Part shown: positions 30,829-40,418 of the stretch, piece after piece
How positions within the stretch are numbered: position 1 is the stretch's first letter
Layout: each line of letters starts with the position of its first letter
Source: Incurvaria masculella
Taxonomy: Eukaryota > Arthropoda > Insecta > Lepidoptera > Incurvariidae
Reading direction: 5' to 3'
DNA length: 64,000 bases
Assembly (NCBI GenBank): GCA_946894095.1
Contig: OX335656.1
Location: forward strand, 1,999,001-2,063,000
Made by a program: the position numbers and the translations under genes
Notes under the pieces: model-generated
The model's database searches: none
What the model was told of the DNA's origin: nothing
The model's input: only the letters and a program-made list of their open reading frames with translations

Positions 30829-30930
30829 TGTAACTGGACATGGATGGAAATATTGTCATGATATTAACTCAACAAACGGCATTCCCGAAGGAATTAGACG
30901 CCCCGCCAGGACCTTCCCTCTATGAGCTAA
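30829..30930 (-). repeat. SINE family B, 3' end fragment
   Basis: GTAACTGGACATGGATGG, CATTCCCGAAGGAATTAGAC and CCAGGACCTTCCCTCTATGA: the 3'-terminal 100 bp of the SINE in minus orientation, without its T-run. Confidence 0.75.
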
Positions 30931-31484
30931 TAATATACCAGAAAACAAAGCTTCACATTGAAATTGTTTAAGGGTGATTCGGAAAGTTTCCACAACATCT
31001 CAATTGCGCCATTATCTGAAAAAGTGGAAAGAAAATTGTGGCTTTACGAATCAACCTAACTCCGCAGGATCCTCACACCTAGACTAATTCCTTGAATCAA
31101 AATGTGATTCCCTTCTTTTTAGAGTATCGAAAGAAAGTCAGTTCAGCTGGCTAGCCGCAATGACCCGGCAATGACGCAGGTGGGCATAACATTTTAGAAT
31201 GGTATAAGACCAAGTTTTTGTGGGTAATGGGTACCGCTATGGACACTACTATGCATGGCAGCGCAGCAACGCTCCTTGTGCCCACTGAGGACCCAAGCGT
31301 ACAAAATACAGTCGCAGTAACTGCATAATAATCTACCTCTTGCAGTGCATTAATCCTTCGGTCAGTCTTTTGCTATGCTTTATCATCCCGAGTTTATTCA
31401 TAGTTTAGGCAAACCTAGGCTATGAAATTCTTCTGAGCTGAATATTTTTTGTCTTAACTAGATGGCCTTACATTTTTATTCCAG
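30931..31484. other. Unannotated spacer
   Basis: Nothing recognised; includes a GC-richer patch near 31140-31280 without coding pattern. Confidence 0.35.
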
Positions 31485-31632
31485 AAGCGTAAGTCCGCTA
31501 ATAGATAACTCCACTTTCGAGCGTTGGCGCTATGAGATAACCCCGGAATCGCACAACATTGCACCAAATGTTGTGTTATCTCATAACGCTAACCCTCGAA
31601 AGTGGAGTAATCTATTAGCGGACTTTGGCTTC
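31485..31632. mobile_element. Foldback MITE (family O)
   Basis: Arms AGTCCGCTAATAGAT.ACTCC, ACTTTCGAG and TATGAGATAAC fold onto GTTATCTCATA, CTCGAAAGTGGAGT and ATCTATTAGCGGACT (31492-31624), with outer GAAGC..AAGTCC / GGACTT..GCTTC. Short loop GCACC. The open frame across it is a consequence of the palindrome. Confidence 0.7.
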
Positions 31633-32496
31633 AGAGGTACCTTTGAGGCAAGCGTAGGCTTTCTGATAAAAGATGATTTCAAAGATGCAATTTAAAACTT
31701 CCGGAACTACACTTCATCGAGTCGGTAATCATTATACAAAGTTAACATTGATAACACTAATTTACAACGTATCTGTTGCCGGTAATTTTTTTATTGTTGT
31801 TGGCTACACATGGAATGCTTAGTTCAATTAGAATTTTTTGATCAGTTCTAGTTTTTGAGTTTCAGATATGTATGAACAAAAAAATACATAAATTTAAAGA
31901 ATATTAAAATCTCAATATAAGATCAAATCATTTCAAAATCAATATAAAATTCAAATCTCTCACGATCAGGTGCCCAAGACTTCTCATTTTTGTCCAAGAA
32001 TATCCCAAAATACAGTAAAAATAGGTATTTATAACGAACTCTGATACAGATCTTCTACAATTATGGAGTACAAACATATGTAGCAAAAATGATTTGGATC
32101 GTTTACACAACTTTTTGTTGAAGTACTCATATTGCAGAAACTTTAGATATTTATCTGAAAAAAGTGATACACACACATTATCATCGAACAAAAACACTCA
32201 TGATGAAAATCAACAATCAAAAAATGTTTAAGGTTAGATTTCAAAATAACACGTCATAAGCATACAACAACCAATATAAAATTCGCGGCAACAAACAGAA
32301 ATTCAAATTTTGTAAACTAGTGTAATACCCAAAAAACACCCCTAGTCTATTTTGTATTAAAAAAGCTTTCGTTTCCAGTAGAGATGTTAACCCGTACAAA
32401 GTCCTCCGCTTCGGTAACAAGATTGCTTTCTCTCTCGCACCGACCATCTGATCCAGTCCACTTTCCTTCGCGCGGCGGCTGGGCACTGCCAGGGAG
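31633..32496 (-). other. AT-rich stretch, possibly 3' UTR of the PY-motif gene
   Basis: Downstream (minus-strand sense) of the stop codon at 32497-32499. No clear AATAAA in the first 250 bases was identified, so the UTR extent is unknown. No repeats recognised. Confidence 0.3.
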
Positions 32497-32604
32497 TTAT
32501 AACTTGGTGTCGCGCAGCTGCACGGCCGCCTCGTAGCTGGGCAGGCCTGCGTCGTGCGGCGCGCGCCCGGCATGGCACCGCGGGCACGGCTCGCTCACCA
32601 CGCT
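32497..32604 (-). CDS. Terminal coding exon of a PY-motif protein
   Basis: On the minus strand an acceptor (GTGTCTCCCGCAG) precedes 35 codons and a TAA: SVVSEPCPRCHAGRA then PHDAGLPSYEAAVQLRDTKL. LPSY followed by E is an L/P-P-x-Y motif of the kind bound by WW domains of Nedd4-family ubiquitin ligases. It is strongly GC-biased at third positions against an AT-rich background, as in real lepidopteran exons. It joins in phase 0 to the exon at 34103-34201. C-terminal LPSY tails occur in Commissureless, Ndfip and PRRG-type membrane adaptors, but I cannot identify the family. No transmembrane segment lies in the visible exons. Confidence 0.65.
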   Translation of the reverse strand, partial: SVVSEPCPRCHAGRAPHDAGLPSYEAAVQLRDTKL

Positions 32605-33184
32605 CTGCGGGAGACACGTGCTTGAATTACACGTCCGTAGACCGTAGTATCAGCACGGACACGTTGTGCCGTATGTGATCCGTGGTGCCAGGGAGCTACA
32701 TGCATCATCGTGGCCCTGGCTCACTCACCACGCTTTGTAGGAAACGGATGGATTTTGGCCATAGGCTGTTATTTCATTTATAGCATTAAAATGTAAGTTG
32801 ATGGTATACTTGAATATTTGAATTTTGAATTTAAAGACGTCAATGTCAAAGGTAATTTATTTCTCTGGTCAGTTTTTACCCATTTTGGATGGTTAGTTGA
32901 TTTCTGATTGACAAACCAGCAGGCGCGTTTTATTGTGATCTGGGATTTTTCAAGATTTTCCAGAGTGAATGTGACAGAGCGAAGAGCTTGTATTTAATTT
33001 CTCGTTAAATGCAGTGCCGTGATTGGAATTTTAGGGACCGCTAATGGAGAGTTTCGATGGGCGTACACGTTTCGAAGAGAGCCGTGAAGATAATGAGAGG
33101 CATGGGCTGCTCATAAGAATTTACCTATGAAATCATCCACAAAATCAAATAAATTGTGCTTTCGAATCACCGAGTCACTGGAGT
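32605..33184 (-). other. Probable intron sequence (PY-motif gene)
   Basis: Part of the 1.5-kb interval between the two exons. No exon-like block found here. CTCACTCACCACGCT at 32718-32733 weakly echoes the exon boundary TCGCTCACCACGCT at 32591-32604. Confidence 0.4.
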
Positions 33185-33545
33185 CACTGGTGGCAAAGGA
33201 AGTTGGTGTCTCATATTGATCTTGTCACGAAGTTGTTAAAAAATCAACAAAAGCAGTATCGCTACGACATGGCACAGCAAATTTAAAATGAAGTTATTGA
33301 GCACTCCGAATTGCTCAAATGGATTACGATAGGTAATTAATCATGGGTGTGTAGATGTGACGTTAAAACAAATGTGCGATTGTCCTACTGGAAGACTCCA
33401 GAAGAGCTGTGGCCCTAAAAAACATTTCAATGTTAGATTGAACGTCAAGATTCTCATTATATCAACTGTTTTCTTCAATTACAATGGGATTGTACACCAC
33501 AAATTCCTGCCACCAGGTTACACGGTCAACTTACCTCTAATAATC
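33185..33545 (+). pseudogene. Degenerate mariner-like transposase fragment
   Basis: Plus strand in shifting frames: AKEVGVSY, KLLKNQQKQYRYDM, SWV, YWKTPEELWP and LNVKILIISTVFFNYNGIVH followed by HKFLPPGYTVN. The last is the well-known mariner segment between the second and third catalytic acids (VK.M..VFFD..G.VH.EF.P.G.TVN); here the expected D of VFFD is N. Several stops and frame changes; no TIRs seen. It sits inside the intron of the PY-motif gene. Confidence 0.65.
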
Positions 33546-33611
33546 CTTAGGCAATAAATACTCCTTATTTATTGCCTAAAAGTTTTATACCGTTTGTGTT
33601 GGGCCATCCGC

Positions 33612-33764
33612 AAACAATTTCAGCTGCCTATCTATTACGGTTCATGCGATACAGCCCTGTGACAGACGGACGGACCGACGGACGGACGGACGGACGGACA
33701 GCGGAGGCTTAGTAATAGGGTTTTTCACCCTTTTCACCCTTTGGGTACGGAACCCCAAAAAAAT
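33612..33764 (-). repeat. Family A element, truncated (A9)
   Basis: Starts at AATTTCAGCTGCC and runs through a long (GGAC)n tract (33666-33700) to a hairpin in which the TTTTTCACCC part is duplicated. Confidence 0.8.
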
Positions 33765-34102
33765 ACCAGAGTTGTAGTGATGATCAAATCGTTTGCACCG
33801 TGATAACTCTCGTTAGCTCGTTCGCGATTTTGTTTACAAAAATCCAGATCGCATTGATGACTAAGCCACCGGATTCGCCGAAGTTTCGAGACCATAGAGG
33901 AGATAAAGGCAGAATCACTGAATAACTGATGGCCACATCCAAAAGTATGTACGTTCGAGAAATGAATTGAATATTGAGAAGAACGCTGGCAGGCATTGGT
34001 CTTATTGAGGAATCAATAAAGTTTTAATTGTTATACACGATTTCCATGTATTTTTTATCAGCCTGTGTATGCTTTAACGTCGTCATGGGCAGACGCTCTC
34101 AC
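33765..34102 (-). other. Probable intron sequence adjacent to donor site
   Basis: No repeat recognised. The donor GTGAGAG of the exon lies at 34096-34102 on the minus strand. Confidence 0.4.
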
Positions 34103-34201
34103 CTGCAGCGTGCAGCCAACGGGTTTGGATTGGTCTTCGCAGTCGTAGACGACGGCGTCGTACGCCGGCGGGGGACCGGGCGTCGCCACCTGGCTCTCGA
34201 C
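34103..34201 (-). CDS. Penultimate exon of the PY-motif protein
   Basis: Minus strand, bounded by an acceptor (GTTGTCCGCAG) and a donor (CTGCAG|GTGAGAG), 99 nt in phase 0: VESQVATPGPPPAYDAVVYD then CEDQSKPVGCTLQ. Contains PPPAY, a canonical PPxY WW-ligand, so with the LPSY of the next exon the protein has two PY motifs spaced about 45 residues apart, a layout typical of Nedd4 adaptors. The cysteines do not form a known zinc pattern. Upstream exons must lie at higher coordinates or beyond the window; I could not find them. Confidence rests on splice signals, phase agreement and codon bias. Confidence 0.7.
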
Positions 34202-34283
34202 CTGCGGACAACGTACGATACCAATCAATATAAACCCTGGAGCGCAAATATGTTTGTTTAGATTTTCACTGTTGTTCGACATA

Positions 34284-34432
34284 TTATTTTACGTTTACGG
34301 ATGAACAGTGTTCAGCTTAATTTCGTGTTTCGACATTCGCGACGCGAATCCTGATGATGTCCACAGCGTAGTGGACGAAACGTCGAGCTAAATAAGTAAG
34401 CTGAACACTCTTTATCCGTAAACGTAAAATAA
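34284..34432. mobile_element. Foldback element N with hammerhead-like core
   Basis: Outer arms TTATTTTACGTTTACGGAT / ATCCGTAAACGTAAAATAA and AGTGTTCAGCTTA / TAAGCTGAACACT. The interior (34329-34387) can fold as a three-way junction described as a separate ncRNA entry. No ORF. Confidence 0.7.
34328..34390 (+). ncRNA. Hammerhead-ribozyme-like motif, probably inactive
   Basis: Stem III-like TTCGAC/GTCGAG (34329-34334, 34382-34387), stem I-like hairpin ATTCGC-GAC-GCGAAT (34335-34349), core CTGATGA (34351-34357), stem II GTCCAC/GTGGAC with loop AGCGTA (34359-34376), then GAAAC (34377-34381). The order and both core boxes match a type III hammerhead. Deviations: one extra T before stem II, and the bases expected between stems III and I (the N-U-H cleavage strand) are absent, so self-cleavage is unlikely. 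Hammerheads are known in Penelope-like and other retroelements. Confidence 0.4.
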
Positions 34433-34510
34433 CCTGAAGCGCAAGCTTACTGGATCTTAATGAATGCCGGAAACGTTATATATACGACTTCTCTCATATT
34501 TATGATACTT

Positions 34511-34817
34511 GTGAGGTTACCGCGGTCGTTAGACATGTTTGAAAAATGTTACGGCTTTTACGTTTTACGTTTGTTACGATATTGTCAGCTCATATTGCCT
34601 GTCGTCTGAAGTTCGGACCGCAGCTAGTCACATTTCCGCTTCCGCCCCCACTCACAGCTACGATTTACGCCTACGGCGAGCCTAGCGATCACCTCAGTCG
34701 TCTGCTGCGCACGAGCGCGGCGGATGCCTCCTTGACAACGGGCTGAATGATTAGCTCGAAACGTCGGAGAATATCTCTACTTGCCGCGTGAAAAACCGTA
34801 ACATTTTTCAAACATGT
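34511..34817. mobile_element. Foldback element M, copy 2, with extra internal segment
   Basis: Same left block (GAGGTTACCGCGGTCGTTAG) and right arm (TCTCTACTTGCCGCGTGAAA) as copy 1, with about 120 bp more in the left half. Contains CTGCTGCGCACGAGCGCGGC and AGCTCGAAACGTCGGAG. It lies 80 bp from element N, with which it shares CTCGAAACGTCG-type sequence. Confidence 0.7.
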
Positions 34818-35117
34818 CTCTCATATTTAACCTCACTGCTCACTCTTTAGTTAGTTTAGTGTAATGGTAACAATGATATGTAAAAGGTAAGGAGCATATC
34901 CTTTCATACAATCCTGATGCCTGTTGCGGTATTCGGATATTTCGTCTTTCTTTGCGTTTTTTATGTAATTCTTGCACGGTTTTTACAATTGGGCATTTTT
35001 GGGGCGCATCATTAGCCAGAGGCGACGCACAGACGTATGACGACAGAGAGCAGCTGTCTGGCGAAAAGTAGTGTCCACGCGACGCATAGAGCACCACTTT
35101 TGTTGCTCCATTTTTGT
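34818..35117. other. Unannotated spacer
   Basis: A minus-strand open frame (34840-35097) contains KTVQELHKKRKERRNIRIPQ but I recognise no family. Confidence 0.3.
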
Positions 35118-35127
35118 TGTGAAGAAG

Positions 35128-35800
35128 TCAGTCAGTCAGTCAGCGTGTTTGCGTCCACTGCTGGACATACGCCTCTCCAATTTTTCTCCAGTCCTCCCGG
35201 CCCTCAGCGGTACGGAACCACTGCTTTCCGCCGACGCACTTGATTTCGTTGTCCCACCTGGCGGGTGGTCTTCCCACACTCCGTTTTCCTGTCCACGGCC
35301 GCCAGTGCAGGACACGGTTACTCCAACGGTTGTCGTCTCTTCGGCTGACGTGACCAGCCCACTGCCATTTGAGCTTAGCCACCCGGTGTCCAATATCGAC
35401 TACTTTGGTACGTCGGCGGATTGCCTCGTTACGCACCATAACCCGTAGCGATATTCCCAGCATGGCTCGCTCCATTGCTCGCTGGGTTTTTGCGAGAACG
35501 GCGACCGTCAGAGTCCACGTTTCACATCCGTACGTCATAACCGGGAGGACGCACTGGTCATATATTCGGGTCTTTAAATTTTGCGGGAGGTCAGACCTCA
35601 GAGCGAATTTTAGCTTTCCGAAGGCAGCCCAACCCAGTTGAATCCGTCGCTCAACCTCCTTACCCCTGTTTTCACCACTCCAGTTACCTATAATCCGATA
35701 AGTTACTTTCGGTTACATTGCATATTTACATGGTGTAACCGAAAGATAACTTTGGGATTTTTGTAACTGGAGGTGGTGGAAACGTGCTTTAGTCAGTCAG
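35128..35800 (-). mobile_element. 5'-truncated RTE-type LINE insertion with 10-bp target duplication
   Basis: Minus-strand coding QLGWAAFGKLKFALRS, LKTRIYDQCVLPVMTYG, AMERAMLGISLR, TKVVDIGHRVAKLKWQWAGH, RVLHWRPWTGKRSVGRPPAR and GEAYVQQWT is the C-terminal part of RTE-like reverse transcriptases. The 3' tail is (CTGA)n at 35128-35142 (plus-strand TCAG). TGTGAAGAAG is repeated exactly at 35118-35127 and 35801-35810. The coding frame is open over 35140-35538, so the insertion is fairly young. The 5' part contains foldback Q. Confidence 0.85.
35676..35782. mobile_element. Foldback element Q, copy 1, inside the RTE insertion
   Basis: TTTTCACCACTCCAGTTAC...GTAACTGGAGGTGGTGGAAA, with inner TTTCGGTTACAT / ATGGTGTAACCGAAA. 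It sits between the target duplications of the RTE insertion, so it either inserted later or was co-copied. Confidence 0.7.
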
Positions 35801-35810
35801 TGTGAAGAAG

Positions 35811-36773
35811 GGCCTGTCCTAACGTACTAATAATTATCTTAATGAATGGTATGTAATCATCAAACTAGCATAGCTAGTCGCTAGTCAGAGGTTTTCCGAA
35901 AACTGAATAACTCAGGGTCATTGAGTCCAAGGAGACATTTTCCCCACCGGACGCGTTGGGAAAAAAGCTGCTTGTCCGCCTCTCTCATTCCATATTTACG
36001 GGAGGTGATGATCCTTCACATTTCAGGTCATTATAACCATTTTTTCAGGAGCTTCAGGCGGCGCTAATAAACGCGACGTGATGGGGAATTTCAAAATGTC
36101 GCTCGAATAATGCCACCCTCGGTGGCAATCTTTTGTTTGATGAATCTCATCGTGCCAGCGATAGGCATAACGTTGCATATTCCGGCCCAGGAAAACAGGG
36201 TTACGAAATTTACACAATTATCAAGGCGTAATATTTATTTATTCATTGATTTTTCCTTCATATTTTGAATAATTTAATACTTTAACGTGTTATACTCATT
36301 ATCCGATGCGAGAAATGTCAGCGGGAGCCGTGTATACCCATTCAAATGGTCACAAGGGCTTCTCGCTCGGAATTCATTCAATCCCTTTTTATTTACGGCC
36401 CCCATTTTGTGTTGGTCTTTTGTACGCGACTGTGCGAGTCGAATGGCGGAACGGCAGCCCATTGTGCGGCCGCGGGCTCCGAATGGAAAAACTTGCAAGT
36501 GTCCGCATTTTCCTTGGACGCAATGGGCGGTGTGAAACTGAGCTGTTGGTGGATTTCCATTTGTGGAGTGATCTTTTGTGACTCCAGTGCCGCTTGAAAT
36601 GCAATGCGAGTTCTCTGGGTCGGAAGAGAGTTGCAAAATGATCAATCTATTTAGAATTAACGTAATAGCACCTGGCATTGGTCGTGGCACAAACGTAACA
36701 CGCTCTTTGGTTTTTCATTTATTGTTTATTGTACTTTTTTGTCCTCATGTAGGTTATAAGTTAAACAATAGTA
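35811..36773. other. Unannotated 1-kb region
   Basis: Several overlapping open frames on both strands at 36274-36690 but none has a recognised motif. One NotI-like GCGGCCGC patch at 36469. No repeat partners noticed. Confidence 0.35.
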
Positions 36774-36777
36774 TTAA

Positions 36778-37319
36778 GGTGGCCCAACCCGGCGGCCCCA
36801 ACTCTTTCGCAGGCACGTTACAAAACCGTGCTGTTGCGCTCTGGGACCTTCTCTGTTTCAAAGAATAAGACAGGCTCCGTGATGAGGAAGATGCAACATG
36901 TCCACAAAAAAGACAATGTGCATAGTGTATGATTTGGTAAGATTTACGAAAATTTTAATTTCAAGACGACTTATAGCTAAAAGTAAACCACGACCGCTGT
37001 AGTCAAAAATCTAACAAAAACCAAATAGATCATAAATATTGATTAAATAGGATATGTCTGATGACTAATCTTTTTACGATCTTCTTACTTTATCATTGCG
37101 TAATCCACCTCCATAGTTATTGTATAAAACGCGCGAAAAAATCGAACTTTCGGACCTTATAACTTAGAAACCAAACACAATTTTACAATGCCAATGGTCA
37201 TCAGACATCTAGTTCGATCAAATAAAGCTATTTTGAGCAAAATTTTGGATCTCTGACAAGAAATATGGGCGTGATCTTCTTTCCCCTTTTGTATGGGGAG
37301 ATGAGCGGGTTGGGCCACC
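36778..37319 (+). mobile_element. Family K element, complete (K1)
   Basis: 542 bp between TTAA (36774-36777 and 37320-37323), ends GGTGGCCCAACCCGGCGG and CGGGTTGGGCCACC. Non-coding. Reference copy for the family. TTAA flanks are repeated for most copies, suggesting a TTAA target. Confidence 0.8.
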
Positions 37320-37323
37320 TTAA

Positions 37324-37904
37324 AACTAAACGTGCACATGTATCGCAATTCTTGTCGCCACTGGAGTAGAGCACCGCTTCAAGGTCCTTGCTTGTGTTGA
37401 CGCTTGGTTCGGGTCACCTCGTCCCCTAAAATATGGTCGAGAGAGGCCATGGCTGGACCCGGCGTGATGCTCGTGAACGGGTGCTGTTTGTGGGGACCGG
37501 CCTGCTCCGATTGGCAACATGTAACTTGACGGACATAGGCTTTGCAAAATAATCTGATGTTTGTCATGAACTTAATTCTTGCTATTTATGTTACAAGGAA
37601 TCACAACAATGTTTTCATATAAACGGGTACCAATAACCCGTATTACTGTAAGCAAGTGGAAAACAAATTTGCAAACTTAGACTAAGTGGACAAATGAAAA
37701 AAATTCAACGAAGTTTCTTGCCAGTTCTTCTTCGCCGTGAATGCTGAACTGGCTAACGATAAAATATGACAAACCCGAGTGCAGTGTGCTGTTTAGTGTG
37801 TAAATCTAAATATAGAGGTTTTTTCAAGTCCATTCTGAAATGCAATAATTTACTGACAAGCGTGTCATAACGTAGGGATGTAGGCCTACTGTACGGGCCC
37901 CTGA
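37324..37904. other. Spacer with a LINE-like scrap
   Basis: 37708-37800 (TTTCTTGCCAGTTCTTCTTC, ATAAAATATGACAAACCCGAG) resembles 3' ends of insect LINEs and partly matches 47575-47600. Otherwise nothing. Confidence 0.3.
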
Positions 37905-38245
37905 GTGGTCAGTCTGAGTTCTCACCTAATTTGGCGTATACGGCAAACTGATCGACTGGCGTTTTCAAATGTATGGAGATATTGAAGAGCGCGCGCAGTG
38001 GGCGTTAATCGAACTAACATTTGCGAGTCCGAGCTTGATTGGACAGCTTACTCAACGTTGCCGTAAATACGTCGACGTTGCCGTTTACGTCGACTCCGCG
38101 TTTTCATACAAATCGGAAGTCCGAGTTTGACTTTGACAGCTTGAAGAAGTGAAACTACAGAATATCTAGTAACAACTTGTATGGAGTTTGACGTTTTTAC
38201 GGAACTTCGAAGTTACGTAAACGACAATATAGGTGAGAACTGAGT
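37905..38245 (-). mobile_element. Family F long-TIR MITE (F4)
   Basis: Full copy in the F2 orientation, GAGTGGTCAGTCTGAG ... GAGTCTACCGGCTC, with degraded right inner arm. Confidence 0.75.
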
Positions 38246-38252
38246 CTACCGG

Positions 38253-38613
38253 CTCAGAGTGGTCAGTCTGAGTTCTCACCTAAATTGGTGTTTACGGCAA
38301 ACCGATCGACTGGCGTTTTCTCCAAACTCCATACAAGTTTTTAATAGATATTCTGTGGTTTTACTTCTTCAAGCTGTCAAAGTCAAACGCGGACTTCCGA
38401 TTTGTATGAAAACGCGGAGTGGACGTAAACGTCAACGTCGACGTATTACCGCAACGTTGAGTAAGCTGTCAAATCAAGCTCGGACTCGCAAATGTTAGTT
38501 CGCTTAACGTCCGCTGCGCGCGCTCTTCAATTTCTCCATACATTTGAAAACGCCAGTCGATCGGTTTGCCGTAACGCCAATTTAGGTGACAACTTAGACT
38601 ACCGGCTCAGATC
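38253..38613 (+). mobile_element. Family F long-TIR MITE (F5), opposite to F4
   Basis: Full copy in the F1 orientation, 8 bp from F4, producing a 700-bp inverted arrangement. The open frame through it is incidental. Confidence 0.75.
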
Positions 38614-38869
38614 ATGTTTGAAGGTTTTGTCCCTTGCATTGACATGCAGTTTCGAATTCGAGGAAAAAAGGGGAAAAACATTGTATTACTATTTATAGGA
38701 TGATCTGTTTATTAGTTTATTAGTAACAGTGAAGGTTTTGTCTGAATTTGGTGAACAATCCTCTCAAAATAATACCTAAAATTGGTTTTGGTGATATAAA
38801 TCTTTATGTTTGTAATAAACACAATCATACAATAAACGTAAGACTATATACATTGTGGGTTGTGATTTC

Positions 38870-39096
38870 CTCGTACCTTAGAACTATCTACCAATGTAAG
38901 TTTGACAGTGGCATTTAGGTAAGAGATCATAATTGTGTTATATCATTAATGTAGACGAAAAAAAACATATACTATAGACCAGTGGATTCTTCTTTACTGA
39001 GTTGATCGAATCCGCGATTGTGACAAAATTCGAATATCGAAATGTTACATGACTTAGTGTCGTTTGACTACCAGAAGTTGAATAAATAAATGAAAT
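38870..39096 (+). repeat. CR1-group LINE 3' UTR fragment
   Basis: GTGGATTCTTCTTTACTGAG, TTGATCGAATCCGCG, GTTTGACTACCAGAAGTTGA and ATAAATAAATGAAAT match the 3' end of the LINE at 25.3-25.8 kb. Confidence 0.75.
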
Positions 39097-39507
39097 ATGA
39101 GGTATAAAATAAACCTATAAGTACACTTTGATGAGAAATCGTTATGCTACTGATAAACTCTCTAAAAAAATATCGCTTTATTAATATCTAGACGCAATCA
39201 CCGAGTAATAGAAACATAAATACGTCATGTTGTTTGAGGCAACACGTGTTGTTGCCACGACGACCGGACCTGCCCTGCGGCGGCGGCGGCTCTCCGCGCG
39301 CTGTTTACCTTAATTAATTACGAACTACCCCCGGTCGGCGACCTCGCTTGAAGGTCAGACACGTGTTATTTTCTACGCTAGACCGTGTCCGACTTAGCCA
39401 CGGATTAATTAATGTTGCAGTGGTCGGCTTTCTCTCGAATGGATCGATACGCACCTAGAACCCCACGTGCGAAATATGAAAAACTGAAAATAAAATACAA
39501 CTGTTTA
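39097..39507. other. Spacer with a CG-rich island
   Basis: 39255-39310 is GC-rich with (CGG)n; otherwise AT-rich. No coding pattern. Confidence 0.35.
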
Positions 39508-39590
39508 AGTCAGTCAGCGTATTTGCGTCCACTGCTGCACTTACGCCTCTCCAATGTTTCTCCAGTCCTCCTGGCCGACGCCCTTGCAAA
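39508..39590 (-). repeat. RTE-type LINE 3' end fragment
   Basis: AGTCAGTCAGCGTATTTGCG, CCACTGCTGCACTTACGCC and TTTCTCCAGTCCTCC match the 3' end of the RTE copy at 35.1 kb. Confidence 0.8.
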
Positions 39591-40059
39591 TTAAAGTGTA
39601 ACCTAGCGGATCTGCAGGCTTCATTTACAAATAATTATATCATGAATCTCAGATCAAAAAAGGAAGGCGATCTTCCATGAGGCAACAATGAGACGAAGTA
39701 GAAATAGAAGCATTTTATTCCCTTGAGCGGTTATTCATAAACGTACAACGGTATTAAATTTTCTTAAACTACCAACCCAAATTAAAACGTACATGCCACC
39801 AGGGCCAAATTAACCATTTCTGGTCCCCAGGCAATCTAATTCTCGAAGCCCGAAATTTTACGAATAATTACAGGATTAATTAGAATATTGAAATCATATT
39901 GAATGATTGGTTGCAAACAGGAAAATATCGCTAAAGAACATTACTTGAGATGAGGCGCATGGTATAACCGAAGTAATCGCCGTAACCTTGTGAAAATAAG
40001 TCCTTAGCTCAACATAAATTACCAACTCTTATGGTATTTAGCTGTATTAATGAGTGTCA
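39591..40059. other. Unannotated spacer
   Basis: No recognisable feature. Confidence 0.35.
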
Positions 40060-40418
40060 TAGATATGACATAGGTTAAGTTGACGACGGCTTTTACACCA
40101 GAGTATACTTGTAATGCTATAAATTATATTAATTTATATAATTGAATTAGTAACGTTATTAGTTGTAAGTAACTTAAACTGAGGGTTGCTGTTTCTATTG
40201 TTCTTTGTTCTTTGCCTTAATCTGTTCTGCCAAGGAATTGTTTGGCAGTAGCATTTAGATCTAAGTGTGTACTTCATAATTGTGGACGAAAATATGTTAT
40301 GTAAACCCGTGAAGTTTCTTTGCGGGTTCTTCTTTACTGGGTTGATCGAATCCGCGGATCTTTGTGACGTAACTTGGTGTAGTTTGACTACCAAAAAGTT
40401 TAAATAAATGAAATGAAA
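40060..40418 (+). repeat. CR1-group LINE 3' UTR, 5'-truncated young copy
   Basis: Almost identical to 25480-25808 (GGTTAAGTTGACGACGGCTT, GGGTTGATCGAATCCGCGG, CCAAAAAGTTTAAATAAATG), so a recent insertion from the same lineage. A 20-bp extra segment near 40132-40155. Confidence 0.85.

Noticed and set aside
36274..36690. Host exon cluster
   Set aside because: Overlapping frames on both strands, none with splice-bounded limits or recognisable residues.
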